Source: Burkholderia sp. TSV86 (lineage in GTDB: Bacteria; Pseudomonadota; Gammaproteobacteria; Burkholderiales; Burkholderiaceae). Taken from it: a stretch of DNA of 64,000 bases. The notes under the pieces are model-generated. The model made no database searches. It had not been told where the DNA came from and worked only from the letters and a program-made list of their open reading frames with translations. Each line of letters begins with the position of its first letter. Positions within the stretch are counted from its first letter, which is position 1. Positions 37,624 to 47,663 of this stretch are shown piece after piece. Location of the stretch: NCBI RefSeq assembly GCF_001522865.1, contig NZ_LOWB01000076.1:62001-126000 (forward strand), in the 5' to 3' direction. The translations under genes and the position numbers were made by a program.

Positions 37624-38625
37624 GTGCGCGTGATTTTTTTCAGCAGCCGGCAATACGACAACGATTCGTTCACCGCGGCCAACCGGCCGTTCGGTTACCG
37701 GCTGCATTTCCAGCCCTCTCATCTCGACGCGGAAACGGCGGTGCTCGCGCGCGGCTATGACGTCGTCTGCGCGTTCGTCAACGATACGCTCGACGCGCCC
37801 GTCCTCGATACGCTCGCCGCCGGCGGCACGCGCGTCATCGCGCTGCGCTCAGCAGGCTTCAATCACGTCGATCTCGCGGCGGCCGAGCGGCGCGGGCTCA
37901 CCGTGGTGCACGTGCCCGCCTATTCGCCGCATGCGGTCGCCGAACACGCGGCCGCGCTGATCCTGGCGCTCAACCGGCGCCTGCCGCGCGCCGTCGCGCG
38001 CACCCGCGAAGGTGATTTCTCGCTCAACGGCCTGCTGGGCTTCGATCTGTTCGGCAAGACGGTCGGCGTGATCGGCACGGGCCTGATCGGCAGCGTGTTC
38101 GCGCGGATCATGTCAGGCTTCGGCATGCAGGTGCTTGCACACTCGCTGCCGCCGCACGACGACGCGCTGATCGCGCTTGGCGTGCGCTACGTCCCGCTCG
38201 ACACGCTGCTCGCGCAATCCGACATCGTCAGCCTGCACTGCCCGCTGCTGCCCGGCACGCATCATCTGATCGACGCCGGCGCGCTCGCGCGAATGAAGCC
38301 TGGCGCGATGCTGATCAACACGAGCCGCGGCGGCCTCGTCGATACGCAAGCGCTGATCGATGCGTTGAAGCGCGGCCAGCTCGGCCACCTCGGGCTCGAC
38401 GTCTATGAGGAGGAAAGCGGGCTTTTCTTCGAGGATCACTCCGACCACCCGCTGCAAGACGACGTGCTCGCCCGCCTGCTCACGTTCCCGAACGTGATCG
38501 TCACGGCCCATCAGGCGTTCTTCACGCGCGAGGCGCTTGCGCAGATCGCGCAAACGACGCTCGCGAATATCCGCGCGTGGCAGGACGGCACGCCGTGCAA
38601 CGTGGTCGCCGTCCGGCGGGGGTAA
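37624..38625 (+). CDS. D-2-hydroxyacid dehydrogenase (D-lactate dehydrogenase type)
   Basis: 333 residues with a GTG start preceded by GGAGG at six bases. NAD-binding GTGLIGSVFARI (about 155-166), the substrate region LRSAGFNHVDL, NTSRGGLVD (catalytic Arg area) and the catalytic His in TAHQAFFTREAL follow the LdhA pattern. It interconverts pyruvate and D-lactate or related 2-oxo acids in the cytoplasm. It is close downstream of the LysR gene. The upstream in-frame region lacks a better start. Confidence 0.88.
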   Translation: MRVIFFSSRQYDNDSFTAANRPFGYRLHFQPSHLDAETAVLARGYDVVCAFVNDTLDAPVLDTLAAGGTRVIALRSAGFNHVDLAAAERRGLTVVHVPAYSPHAVAEHAAALILALNRRLPRAVARTREGDFSLNGLLGFDLFGKTVGVIGTGLIGSVFARIMSGFGMQVLAHSLPPHDDALIALGVRYVPLDTLLAQSDIVSLHCPLLPGTHHLIDAGALARMKPGAMLINTSRGGLVDTQALIDALKRGQLGHLGLDVYEEESGLFFEDHSDHPLQDDVLARLLTFPNVIVTAHQAFFTREALAQIAQTTLANIRAWQDGTPCNVVAVRRG

Positions 38626-39076
38626 CGCGCGCCGCGGCGGTGAACCGCGCGATGCGGATTGGGAGTGAGGCCCAGGTATTCGCAACGCGGGCGGGCCGCG
38701 AGGGCAAACGCCTGCGCGGCCCGCGGTCTTGGCGGTCTTGGCGGTCTTGGCGGTCTTGGCGGTCTTGCGGTCTTGCGGTCTTGCGGTCTTGCATGCATCG
38801 CCTGAACCAGCCGACGTGGCCGCATGGCCGATGCTCGACTGCGCAGCGCCGCCCCCCGGCCGCCGCCCTAACCCGCGCCTTCAAGCCAGCCCGAAACGGC
38901 GCATTTTTCCGCATCCCGAGCCCGCGCATCGCGCTTGCGGCGCATCCGCCCCGGCGCCCATATCGCCGCCGCCATCGGGCCAGCCATCGCTTTTTATCGG
39001 CCGGTCTCCGGAGTCTGCTATCGTTGCGGCGATTCCAGCCTCCGGCCCACCCCGCATCACCGCTGAGCACCTGCCC
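38626..39076. other. Intergenic region with tandem repeat upstream of bluB
   Basis: 451 bases, no supported gene. It holds the 69-bp tandem repeat at 38723-38791 and otherwise GC-rich sequence; frames through it are Arg-rich and inconsistent with the bluB start. Confidence 0.6.
38723..38791. repeat. Tandem repeat: five 9-mers then three 8-mers
   Basis: Five exact copies of GCGGTCTTG (38723-38767) followed by three exact copies of CGGTCTTG (38768-38791). The unit change by one base would shift any reading frame, and the copy number is likely variable between strains (a VNTR-type locus). Confidence 0.95.
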
Positions 39077-39736
39077 ATGCGTTTCGACGAATCCGCGCTC
39101 GCCGCCGTCTACCGGGCGATCTTCGAGCGGCGCGACATGCGCCATTTCACGTCCGCCCCAGTCGATCCCGCCGTGCTCGCGCGCCTGCTGCGCGCCGCAC
39201 ACCACGCGCCGAGCGTCGGCTTCATGCAGCCTTGGCGGTTCATACGCGTGACCGATCCGGCGCTGCGCGAGCGCATTCACGTGCTCGTCGACACCGAGCG
39301 CCGCGCCACCGCCGACGCGCTCGGCGAACGGCACGACGAATTCATGCGGCTGAAGGTCGAAGGCGTGCGCGAATGCGGCGAGCTTCTCGTCGTCGCGCTC
39401 GCCGACGGACGCGAGCAGCACGTGTTCGGCCGCCGCACGCTGCCGGAGATGGATCTCGCGTCGGCCGCCTGCGCGATCCAGAATATGTGGCTCGCCGCCC
39501 GCGCCGAAGGGCTCGGCATGGGCTGGGTGTCGCTGTTCGACGTCGACGCACTGCGCACGCTGCTCGCGATGCCCGACGGCGCCAAGCCGATTGCCGTGCT
39601 GTGCCTGGGCCATGTCGACGAATTCTACGCAAAGCCGATGCTCGAGGAGCAACGCTGGGCGGCGCGCATGCCGCTCGACGCGTGCGTGTTCGAAAACGGC
39701 TGGGGTCACCCGCCCGCGCCTGCGCGCAGCGCCTGA
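39077..39736 (+). CDS. bluB: 5,6-dimethylbenzimidazole synthase BluB
   Basis: 219 residues, flavin-destructase branch of the nitroreductase fold. BluB signatures: RRDMRHFTSAPVDPAVLARLL, AAHHAPSVGFMQPWRFI, and EMDLASAACAIQNMWLAARAEGLGMGWVS (summarised). It converts reduced FMN and O2 to 5,6-dimethylbenzimidazole, the lower ligand of cobalamin. Upstream in-frame Met codons lie in the repeat region and are rejected. No other cobalamin genes are adjacent in this window. Confidence 0.9.
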   Translation: MRFDESALAAVYRAIFERRDMRHFTSAPVDPAVLARLLRAAHHAPSVGFMQPWRFIRVTDPALRERIHVLVDTERRATADALGERHDEFMRLKVEGVRECGELLVVALADGREQHVFGRRTLPEMDLASAACAIQNMWLAARAEGLGMGWVSLFDVDALRTLLAMPDGAKPIAVLCLGHVDEFYAKPMLEEQRWAARMPLDACVFENGWGHPPAPARSA

Positions 39737-39791
39737 TCAGGCCCCAAACATAAGGGTTTTTACTCAGGTAAAATTGCAACGATCCGCCTGC

Positions 39792-41012
39792 ATGTCACGC
39801 GCACCGCAATCCCGCGGCGCGATGCGCGCGGTGCTGCGCCGAGTTCCCGCGATGCCCCTGCCCCTCTTTGCTCTTGCCGTTGCCGCATTCGGCATCGGTA
39901 CCACCGAGTTCGTCATCATGGGACTCCTGCCGAACGTCGCACGCGATCTCAGCGTGTCGATTCCGGCGGCGGGCATGCTGGTGTCCGGCTACGCGCTCGG
40001 CGTCACCATCGGCGCGCCGATCCTCGCGATCGTGACCGCCCGAATGCCGCGCAAGGCCGCGCTCCTCGCGCTGATCGGCGTATTCATCGCCGGCAACCTG
40101 TTCTGCGCGATCGCACCCGGCTACGCGGCATTGATGGTCGCGCGCGTCGTCACCGCGTTCTGCCATGGCGCATTCTTCGGGATCGGCTCGGTTGTCGCGA
40201 GCAGCCTCGTCGCGCCGAACAAGCGCGCGCAGGCGATCGCGCTGATGTTCACCGGCCTGACGCTCGCCAACGTGCTCGGCGTGCCGCTCGGCACTGCGCT
40301 CGGCCAGGCGTTCGGCTGGCGCGCGACGTTCTGGGCCGTCACCGGCATCGGTGCGGCCGCGGCGGCGGCGCTCGCCGTGTGCGTGCCGAAACACCTCGAC
40401 ATGCCCGCGGCCGGCATCGCGCGCGAATTCGGCGTGCTGCGCAATCCGCAAGTGCTGATGGTGCTCGGCATCAGCGTGCTCGCGTCGGCGAGTCTCTTCA
40501 CGGTGTTCACTTATATCGCGCCGATTCTCGAGGACGTGACCGGCTTCACGCCGCATCACGTCACGCTCGTGCTGCTGCTGTTCGGCCTCGGCCTGACCGT
40601 CGGCGGCACGGCGGGCGGCAAGCTCGCCGACTGGCGGCGCATGCCATCGCTCGTCGCGTCGCTCGCGTCGATCGGCATCGTGCTCGCGCTGTTCTCCAGC
40701 ACGATGCACGCACCGTATCCCGCGCTCGTCACGATTTTCGTATGGGGCGTGCTCGCGTTCGCGATCGTGCCGCCGTTGCAGATCTTGATCGTCGATCGCG
40801 CGAGCGAAGCGCCCAATCTCGCGTCCACGCTCAATCAAGGCGCGTTCAATCTCGGCAATGCGCTCGGCGCATGGCTCGGCGGCACGGCCATCCATGCAGG
40901 CGTGCCGCTCGCGAAGCTGCCGTGGGCGGGCGCGGCGCTCGCGCTCGCCGCGCTCGCGCTGACGCTGTGGTCGGCCTCGCTCGAACGGCGCGCGGTTGCG
41001 AGTCCGGCCTGA
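39792..41012 (+). CDS. MFS transporter, DHA1 family (AraJ/YdhP-like)
   Basis: 406 residues, 12 hydrophobic segments. TM1 FALAVAAFGIGTTEFVIMGLLP and SGYALGVTIGAPILAIVTARMPRKAAL are typical of the sugar-efflux/YdhP group. A Met at 39852 (MPLPLFALAV) is a plausible shorter start; the first 20 residues are poorly conserved. Likely exports small molecules. It follows bluB by 55 bases but with no functional link. Confidence 0.87.
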   Translation: MSRAPQSRGAMRAVLRRVPAMPLPLFALAVAAFGIGTTEFVIMGLLPNVARDLSVSIPAAGMLVSGYALGVTIGAPILAIVTARMPRKAALLALIGVFIAGNLFCAIAPGYAALMVARVVTAFCHGAFFGIGSVVASSLVAPNKRAQAIALMFTGLTLANVLGVPLGTALGQAFGWRATFWAVTGIGAAAAAALAVCVPKHLDMPAAGIAREFGVLRNPQVLMVLGISVLASASLFTVFTYIAPILEDVTGFTPHHVTLVLLLFGLGLTVGGTAGGKLADWRRMPSLVASLASIGIVLALFSSTMHAPYPALVTIFVWGVLAFAIVPPLQILIVDRASEAPNLASTLNQGAFNLGNALGAWLGGTAIHAGVPLAKLPWAGAALALAALALTLWSASLERRAVASPA

Positions 41013-41315
41013 TCGCACCCGGCTGCGAACGGCTCGCGCGGGCCGCGATGTAGGAGCCGTCCGCGGGCGCCGGACGGCGGTTCGAGAGACGAGCGCCCAC
41101 ATCTCACCACCCCGTGGCCGCTGCGCGCTCGACGCCCCGGCGGCGAACCGTCCCCACGTCAAGCTCCGCGCAACCGGCACACATCATGGACGGTGCATTC
41201 GCACCGCGCCCGCCCTCCGCAACGGCGCATCCCTGCATGGCATGCCATGCAGGGCACGACAAACCCCGCCTCCCTCTGATTTCGCATCCCGCCGCGCATG
41301 CACGCGCCGGCCGCG
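41013..41315. other. Intergenic region between convergent MFS and GNAT genes
   Basis: 303 bases with two hairpins: GCCGTCCG/CGGACGGC at 41056-41078 (seven-base loop) and a 24-bp perfect palindrome at 41231-41254. No gene seen. Either may end transcription from one side, although no T-runs follow. Confidence 0.6.
41231..41254. repeat. 24-bp perfect palindrome
   Basis: The sequence reads CCCTGCATGGCA then its exact reverse complement TGCCATGCAGGG, with no spacer. It lies 62 bases beyond the GNAT stop, between convergent genes. Symmetry of this length is unlikely by chance. Confidence 0.9.
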
Positions 41316-41879
41316 TCAGCCGCCCGCTGCCGTGCGGCAATCCCGCTCGAGCAGCCCGTACAACGCGCTGTCCGACACCTCGTCGCCGACGATCCAACGT
41401 TCGCGCAGCAACCCTTCGCGGACGAATCCCAGCCTCTCGAGCAGTTTCGCGGATGCGACGTTGCGCGGATCGATATCCGCTTCGAGCCGCCTCAGGCGCA
41501 GCGTGCCGAACGCATGGCCGATCAGCGCGGCGGCCGCCTCGGTCATATACCCGCGCCCCCAATGCGCGGGGTGCAGGCTGAAGCCGATTTCCGCGCGCCG
41601 GCACTGCTCGTCGGCGTGAAACAGATCGCATGTGCCGAGCACCTCGCCGGCGGCCCGCGACTCGACGACACAAACAAGCCCGCTGCCTTCGGCGGCAGCC
41701 TTCAGCAATCGCGCGACGCGAGCCGCTGCCTGGTCCGGCGAAGTCATGGCCGGAAACGAGAAATAGCGCATCGCATCGGCGTTCGACCAGATCGCGTACA
41801 ACGCGCGCGCGTCATCTTCGCGCAGCGCACGCAGCCTCAGACGCGCAGTCGTCAGCGTGACAGGTTCGAAAATAGGCAT
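41316..41879 (-). CDS. GNAT family N-acetyltransferase, RimJ/RimL-like
   Basis: 187 residues. RimL-type pattern: LTTARLRLRALREDDARALYAIWSN, HPAHWGRGYMTEAAAALIGHAFGTL (acetyl-CoA loop WGRGYMTEA), RLEADIDPRNVASAKLLERLGFVREG. Members acetylate protein N-termini or small molecules. Substrate unknown. It is divergent from the MFS at 42006. Confidence 0.9.
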   Translation of the reverse strand: MPIFEPVTLTTARLRLRALREDDARALYAIWSNADAMRYFSFPAMTSPDQAAARVARLLKAAAEGSGLVCVVESRAAGEVLGTCDLFHADEQCRRAEIGFSLHPAHWGRGYMTEAAAALIGHAFGTLRLRRLEADIDPRNVASAKLLERLGFVREGLLRERWIVGDEVSDSALYGLLERDCRTAAGG

Positions 41880-42005
41880 CGCAGGGCCACCCCGGTTCAG
41901 TTGCGGTTCGATTCACGCATGGCCCGTAAAGTCCGGCACGCGCGCGGTTCGATCATACGGAACCTGTGGAGCAATCACACAGGCCGGTGTAGCATCTGCG
42001 CCGTT

Positions 42006-43175
42006 ATGAAAACCATCGTCACACGCGATTTTCTCGCGCTCATTCTCAGCGTCGCGGTCGTCGGCCTCGGCACGGGCGCCACCCTTCCGCTCACCGCGCT
42101 CGCGCTGATCGAAGCCGGCCACGGCACCGACGTCATCGGCATGCTGACCGCCGCGCAGGCCGGCGGCGGCCTTGCGATCGTACCGTTCGTGTCGCGCATT
42201 GCGAAGCGCCTCGGCGCGCGCCGGGTGATCATCGCGTCGACACTCGTGCTCGCAGCGGCAACGATCCTGATGCAGCTCACGTCGAACCTCGTCGCGTGGG
42301 GCGTGCTGCGCATCGTCTGCGGCGCGGCGCTGATGCTGCTTTTCACGATCGGCGAAGCATGGGTCAATCAGCTCGCCGACGATTCGACGCGCGGGCGCGT
42401 CGTCGCGATTTACACAACCAATTTCACGCTATTTCAAATGGCGGGCCCGGTGCTCGTCAGCCAGATCGCCGGCTGGGCGGGCACACGCTTCGCGCTCACC
42501 GGCGCGCTGTTTCTGCTGTCGCTGCCGACGCTCGCGTCGATCCGGCAGGCGCCGCTCGCCGACGATACACATCATGAGCCGCACGATCACTGGCGGCGCG
42601 TGCTGCCGCAGATGCCCGCGCTCGTCATCGGCACCGGATTCTTCGCGCTGTTCGACACGCTTGCGCTGTCGCTGATGCCGATTTATGCGATGGATCACGG
42701 TGTGGCAAGCGAAGCGGCCGTGCTGTTCGCGTCGATCATCCTGCTCGGCGACACCGCGATGGCGTTTCCGCTCGGCTGGCTCGCCGACCGGCTAGGCCGG
42801 CAGCGCGTGCACCTCGGCGCGGCGTGCATCGTGCTCGCGCTGCTGCCGCTCGTGCCGGTTACCGTCGCGACGCCGTGGCTGCGCACGCCATTGCTGTTCG
42901 TGCTCGGCGCGGCGGCGGGCGGAATTTATACGCTGTCGGTCGTTGCATGCGGCGAGCGCTTTCGTGGCGCGGCGCTCGTGACCGCGAGCGCGCTCGTGTC
43001 GGCGTCGTGGAGCGCGGCAAGCTTTGGCGGGCCGCTCGTCGCGGGCGCGCTGATGGCGCATTGGGGCAGCGAAACGCAGATCGGCGTGCTCGCCGCCGGC
43101 GCGCTCGCATTTCTCGCGGCGGCGCTGTGGGAGCGCCGCACGATTGGGCAACGCGCGGTCGCATCGCAGCATTGA
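42006..43175 (+). CDS. MFS transporter, YcaD-like
   Basis: 389 residues, 12 hydrophobic segments. TM1 LALILSVAVVGLGTGATLPLTALALIEAGHG (summarised), FTIGEAWVNQLADDSTRGRVVAIY after TM4, and FPLGWLADRLGRQRVHLG place it with the YcaD/SMR-type putative transporters. Substrate unknown. Divergent from the GNAT gene. Confidence 0.88.
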   Translation: MKTIVTRDFLALILSVAVVGLGTGATLPLTALALIEAGHGTDVIGMLTAAQAGGGLAIVPFVSRIAKRLGARRVIIASTLVLAAATILMQLTSNLVAWGVLRIVCGAALMLLFTIGEAWVNQLADDSTRGRVVAIYTTNFTLFQMAGPVLVSQIAGWAGTRFALTGALFLLSLPTLASIRQAPLADDTHHEPHDHWRRVLPQMPALVIGTGFFALFDTLALSLMPIYAMDHGVASEAAVLFASIILLGDTAMAFPLGWLADRLGRQRVHLGAACIVLALLPLVPVTVATPWLRTPLLFVLGAAAGGIYTLSVVACGERFRGAALVTASALVSASWSAASFGGPLVAGALMAHWGSETQIGVLAAGALAFLAAALWERRTIGQRAVASQH

Positions 43176-43343
43176 CGGTTTGGTGATGACGCGCGTCGAT
43201 GCGCGAGCCCGTGCAACCGCTCGCAACGCGCAACCCTCACCCTCCACCCTGCAAACTCATGCGGGCCGGCGGCCCCATATCGCCGCCGGCGCGCGATCCG
43301 CACGTAGCGCACGAACCCCGCATGCACGGCAGCCATCGCGCCG

Positions 43344-44681
43344 TCAGCCCGGCAGCGCAGGCAGAATCTTGCCGGCACACGTGCCGAAACCCACTCGATA
43401 CCCATTGCCTTGACACCAACCGGCCAGTGTCAGTTCATCACCGTCCTCGATGAACGTGCGCGCGCCGCCGCCAGTGAGCGGCAACGGCTCCTTGCCGTTC
43501 CACGTCAGCTCAAGCAGGCTGCCGAATGCATCCTTCGTCGGCCCGCTGATCGTGCCCGAGCCCATCAGATCGCCAATCCGCGTATTGCAGCCGGATACCG
43601 TGTGATGCGCGAGCTGCTGCGCGATCGTCCAGTACAGATACTTGAAGTTCGTGCGCGAGATCGTCGTCGCGTCGGGCGCGCCTTCCGGCTTCAAACGCAC
43701 CTCGAGGGTGATGTCGAACGCGCTCTCGCCCGTATCGCGCAGATACGCGAGCGGCGGCGGCGTCTGCTCCGGCCGTGCGGTGCGAAACGGCTCGAGCGCA
43801 TCGAGCGTGACGATCCAAGGCGAGATCGTCGTCGCGAACGTCTTGGCGTTGAACGGCCCGAGCGGCACGTATTCCCATTGCTGGATATCGCGCGCGCTCC
43901 AGTCGTTCAGGAGCACCATGCCGAATACATGCGACGGCGCGTTCGCACATGCGATCGGCTCGCCGAGCGCATTGCCGCACCCGATGATAAAGCCTGTCTC
44001 CAGCTCGAAATCGAGCTTGCGGCACGCGCCGAACACCGGGCGCTCGTGATCCGGCAGCTTCAGTTGCCCGTTCGGCCGGCGCACCGGCGTACCGCTGACG
44101 ACCACCGACGATGCGCGCCCGTTGTAGGCGATCGGCATCTCCGACCAGTTCGGCAACAACGCGTTCTTCGGGTCGCGAAACATCGAGCCGACGTTCGTCG
44201 CATGTTCTTTCGACGAATAAAAATCGGTGTAGCCGGGGATGTCGACAGGCAAATGCAGCGTCGCATCGCGCTGCGCGACGAGCACGCGCTTGCGCAACGC
44301 CACGTCGTCACGCAGCCGCGCGTTGCCGCGCTCGAACAGCTCGCTCAGCTGGACGCGCACGCTGCGCCAAGCGTCGCGGCCAAGCGCGATGAAATCGTTC
44401 AGCGCAGGCCGCTCGAACACGGCCGCCGAGCCGGCGCCCGGCACCGTCAACAAGCCCGTGCGCTGCAGCGCTGCCAGATCGACGATTGCGTCGCCGAGCG
44501 CGACGCCCGCGCGGCGCGTCGAAAAACGCACGTCGCTGAAGATGCCGAACGGCAGGTTCTGGATCGGAAAATCGCATGCGGGATCGTTCGCCGAGTCGAG
44601 CCAGCTTTTGCGCGCCGGATCGATGCTTGCCCGCCATGCCGCGTGCAGCTTTTCGCTCTGTTGATCGGATTGGATGCTCAT
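43344..44681 (-). CDS. fahA: Fumarylacetoacetase
   Basis: 445 residues, full length. N-terminal SH3-like domain then the FAH catalytic domain: [19 protein letters not shown] (metal and catalytic His region), [40 protein letters not shown] (summarised), and [12 protein letters not shown]. It cleaves fumarylacetoacetate to fumarate and acetoacetate, the last step of tyrosine degradation. The ATG overlaps the hmgA stop by four bases. Confidence 0.97.
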   Translation of the reverse strand: MSIQSDQQSEKLHAAWRASIDPARKSWLDSANDPACDFPIQNLPFGIFSDVRFSTRRAGVALGDAIVDLAALQRTGLLTVPGAGSAAVFERPALNDFIALGRDAWRSVRVQLSELFERGNARLRDDVALRKRVLVAQRDATLHLPVDIPGYTDFYSSKEHATNVGSMFRDPKNALLPNWSEMPIAYNGRASSVVVSGTPVRRPNGQLKLPDHERPVFGACRKLDFELETGFIIGCGNALGEPIACANAPSHVFGMVLLNDWSARDIQQWEYVPLGPFNAKTFATTISPWIVTLDALEPFRTARPEQTPPPLAYLRDTGESAFDITLEVRLKPEGAPDATTISRTNFKYLYWTIAQQLAHHTVSGCNTRIGDLMGSGTISGPTKDAFGSLLELTWNGKEPLPLTGGGARTFIEDGDELTLAGWCQGNGYRVGFGTCAGKILPALPG

Positions 44682-46030
44682 CGACGCTCCGGATTGAAGT
44701 GTTTATTCAGGTCTTGCCAGCATTCGAAATAATGCGCCTGCAACTGTGCGCTCTCGAGCGCGAAGCGGGTTGGACGAATCAGCGCGCGGGTCTCGAACAT
44801 GAAGGCCATCGTGTCGGCCACCTTGTGCGGCTTGGCCGTATCGCTCGCGCACGCCTTCTCGAACGTGCCCGCATCCGGCCCGTGCCCCGACATGCAATTG
44901 TGCAGGCTCGCGCCGCCCGGCACGAAACCTTCGGCCTTCGCGTCGTACACGCCGTGCACGAGCCCCATGAATTCGCTCGCGACATTGCGGTGAAACCACG
45001 GCGGGCGGAACGTGTCCTCCGCCACGAGCCAGCGCGGCGGGAAGATCACGAAGTCGAGCGTGTCGACGCCGGGCGTGTCGCTCTGCGCTTGCAGCACGAG
45101 GAAGATCGACGGGTCCGGATGATCGTAGCTGATCGAGCCGATCGTGTTGAAACGCCGCAAGTCGTACTTGTACGGCGCATAGTTGCCGTGCCATGCGACG
45201 ACGTCGAACGGCGAATGACCGATATCGGCGCGCCAGAAACGGCCGTTGAGCTTCGCGACGAGTTCAAACGCGCCTTCACGGTCTTCATACGACGCATGCG
45301 GCGTCAGGAAATCGCGCGGATTCGCAAGCCCGTTCGAGCCGATCGGCCCGAGATCCGGCAAGCGCAGCAGCGCGCCGAAGTTCTCGCAGATATAGCCGCG
45401 CGCCTGCCCATCCGGCAGCGCGACCGCAAAGCGCACGCCGCGCGGAATCACCGCGATCTCGAACGGCTCGACGTCGAGCCGCCCAAGCTCGGTCATGATG
45501 AAGAGCCTGCCCTGCTGCGGCACGATCAGCAGCTCGCCGTCGGCGCTGTAGAAAAAGCGCTCGCGCATCGAGCGGTTTGCCGCGTACAGATGGATCGCAC
45601 AGCCGCTCATGGTCGCGGCCGAGCCGTTGCCGCCCATCGTCACCCAACCGTCGACGAAATCGGTCGACTGTGCGGGCATCGGCAGCGGGTCCCAGCGCAA
45701 CTGGTTCGGCGGCGTCGGCGGCACGTCGTGCGAATCGGCGAAATCGGCGATTACCCGGCGCTCGCCCGGCGCGGGTTCGAACGGCCGATGCACGGCCGCG
45801 GGCCGAATCCGGTACAGCCACGAGCGGCGATTGTGCGCGCGCGGCGCGGTAAACGCGGTGCCGGACAACTGCTCCGCGTAAAGCCCGTATGGCGCGCGCT
45901 GCGGCGAATTACGCCCGTGCGGCAGCGCACCCGGCAGCGCCTCGGTCGCGAATTCGTTGGCGAAACCGCTCTGATAGCCGGCCTCGCCCGGTTTCGAAAA
46001 ATCCAGCGTCATGATGGTCGTTTTCTCCAT
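44678..46030 (-). CDS. hmgA: Homogentisate 1,2-dioxygenase
   Basis: 450 residues, full length. Conserved [38 protein letters not shown], and the iron-site region [23 protein letters not shown] with [12 protein letters not shown] (summarised). It opens homogentisate with O2 to maleylacetoacetate. It ends overlapping fahA and begins one base after the stop of the AAHS transporter. The isomerase maiA and hpd are not in this window. Confidence 0.97.
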   Translation of the reverse strand: MEKTTIMTLDFSKPGEAGYQSGFANEFATEALPGALPHGRNSPQRAPYGLYAEQLSGTAFTAPRAHNRRSWLYRIRPAAVHRPFEPAPGERRVIADFADSHDVPPTPPNQLRWDPLPMPAQSTDFVDGWVTMGGNGSAATMSGCAIHLYAANRSMRERFFYSADGELLIVPQQGRLFIMTELGRLDVEPFEIAVIPRGVRFAVALPDGQARGYICENFGALLRLPDLGPIGSNGLANPRDFLTPHASYEDREGAFELVAKLNGRFWRADIGHSPFDVVAWHGNYAPYKYDLRRFNTIGSISYDHPDPSIFLVLQAQSDTPGVDTLDFVIFPPRWLVAEDTFRPPWFHRNVASEFMGLVHGVYDAKAEGFVPGGASLHNCMSGHGPDAGTFEKACASDTAKPHKVADTMAFMFETRALIRPTRFALESAQLQAHYFECWQDLNKHFNPERR

Positions 46031-47389
46031 TCAAGCAACATGCGGCGCGGCCGGATCGCGCCGGCGCGCAACGCCCGCGAGGCCGAGCACGAAGATCGCC
46101 GAGCCCAGCACCGGCACCGCGGCCGCGTGAAACAGCGCGTCGTGCGTCCAGCCCAGCGCGATCAACTGCCCGCCGACGAGCGGGCCGAGCACCGAGCCGA
46201 CGCGACCGATGCCCAGACTCCAGCCGATGCCCGTCGAGCGCAGCGACGTCGGGTAATAATGGCCCGCGAGCGCATTGACGGCCGGCTGTCCGCCGACGAT
46301 GCAAAACCCACCGACGAATACCGCCGCGAGCAGCAACGGCAGCACGTGCGCGGCCGGGCCGATCAGGCCGACCGCGAGCGCGGCGCACGCGAAGCAGACG
46401 AACAGCACGCGCGCGAAGCCGTGCCGTTCGATCAACCAGCCGAGCGACAGCGTGCCCGCCACGCCGCCCGTCTGCAGCACCGTACCGACGACCACGGCCG
46501 TCTCGTTCGCATAGCCCGCATCGCGGATCACGGTCGGCAGCCAATTCGATAAAAAATACAAGTCAATCAGATTCATGAAGCTGATCGCCCACAACAGCAG
46601 CGTGACACCCGCGCGCCCCGCGCGAAACAGCTCGGCCACCGGCGCGCCGCGCGGCGCGGCTTCGCGCACCACGAGCGTCGTATCGGCGGCGAGCGGCAGT
46701 TGCGGCGCGAACCGCGCGAGCCATGCGCGCGCCGCCTGCTGCCGGCCGCGCAGCACGAGAAACTGCGGCGACTCGGGCAAACGCGCGGCCATCGCCACTG
46801 CAAGCACGAGCGGCGCCGCGCCGCCGACGAAGAACACCGCGCGCCAGCCGAACGCGGGAATCAGCGCGGCGCTGACGAAGCCGCCCAATGCCGCGCCGAG
46901 CGTGAAGCCGCACGACACGATCATCATTCGCTTCACGCGATGCGCGGCCGGGCTGCATTCGCCGACGAGCGCCATCGCATTCGGCATGATGCAGCCGAGC
47001 CCCAGGCCCGTGACAAAGCGCAGCGCGATCAGCGCGGAAATCGTCGGCGCGAACGGCGTGGCGAGCATCGTCGCCGCGAAAAACAGCGTCGCGCCGATCA
47101 ACACCGGCCGGCGGCCGATCCGGTCGGCCAGCACCGACAAGCCGAGCGCGCCGATCAGCATCCCGAACAGGCTCGCGCTGAACACGGGGCCGAGCGCCTG
47201 CCTCTGCACGCCCCACTCGGCGATCACGCTCGGCGCGACATAACCCATCGCCTGCGCGTCGAAGCCGTCGAGCACGAGGCTCAACCCGCACAGCGTAAGC
47301 AGCAGCGCGTGGAACGCGGGATGGTGCGTGTCGTCGATCACGCGCTCGACTTCGAGCACGCGCGCTGCCTTGAGCGCCCGCACGCTCAT
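46031..47389 (-). CDS. MFS transporter, aromatic acid:H+ symporter (AAHS) family
   Basis: 452 residues from MSVRALKAAR. The AAHS signature DGFDAQAMGYVAPSV in TM1 carries the essential Asp pair; LADRIGRRPVLIGA (motif A) and LPESPQFLVLRGR follow. It likely imports an aromatic acid (for example a hydroxyphenylacetate) feeding homogentisate. The start overlaps the DUF2783 stop by four bases (ATGA), and hmgA follows directly. Upstream in-frame Met codons in the DUF2783 gene are rejected. Confidence 0.9.
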   Translation of the reverse strand: MSVRALKAARVLEVERVIDDTHHPAFHALLLTLCGLSLVLDGFDAQAMGYVAPSVIAEWGVQRQALGPVFSASLFGMLIGALGLSVLADRIGRRPVLIGATLFFAATMLATPFAPTISALIALRFVTGLGLGCIMPNAMALVGECSPAAHRVKRMMIVSCGFTLGAALGGFVSAALIPAFGWRAVFFVGGAAPLVLAVAMAARLPESPQFLVLRGRQQAARAWLARFAPQLPLAADTTLVVREAAPRGAPVAELFRAGRAGVTLLLWAISFMNLIDLYFLSNWLPTVIRDAGYANETAVVVGTVLQTGGVAGTLSLGWLIERHGFARVLFVCFACAALAVGLIGPAAHVLPLLLAAVFVGGFCIVGGQPAVNALAGHYYPTSLRSTGIGWSLGIGRVGSVLGPLVGGQLIALGWTHDALFHAAAVPVLGSAIFVLGLAGVARRRDPAAPHVA

Positions 47390-47622
47390 TGCGCTGCCCG
47401 CCCGGCAAGCGGCGGCACGGCGGCGGCGTGCGCGCCGCCGCGCGCGAGCGCCATCGCCTCGCGCAACACGTCGAGATCGCCAACCTGGTTGGCCAGCAGC
47501 AGGATCAGCTTCGCGTTGACGCGTTGGCTTTCGTCGTCGGACAGATCGCGGTGCATGTCGATCAGCGCTTCGTAGAACGCGTCCGGGTCCGCCAAACGCG
47601 GGCGGGTGTCGAGATGGCGCAT
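47386..47622 (-). CDS. DUF2783 protein
   Basis: 78 residues: MRHLDTRPRLADPDAFYEAL, then IDMHRDLSDDESQRVNAKLILLLANQVGD and a short Ala-rich tail. The domain is found almost only beside aromatic monooxygenase genes; its function is unknown, possibly an accessory subunit. It is 41 bases downstream of the monooxygenase stop and overlaps the transporter start. Confidence 0.88.
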   Translation of the reverse strand: MRHLDTRPRLADPDAFYEALIDMHRDLSDDESQRVNAKLILLLANQVGDLDVLREAMALARGGAHAAAVPPLAGRAAQ

Positions 47623-47663
47623 CGGGTGTCTCCTGTCTCCATTGGTATGACGGGCCGGCATGC

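Noticed and set aside
44576-46552. Long plus frame (658 codons) opposite hmgA and the transporter
   Set aside because: Antisense shadow; Arg-rich throughout.
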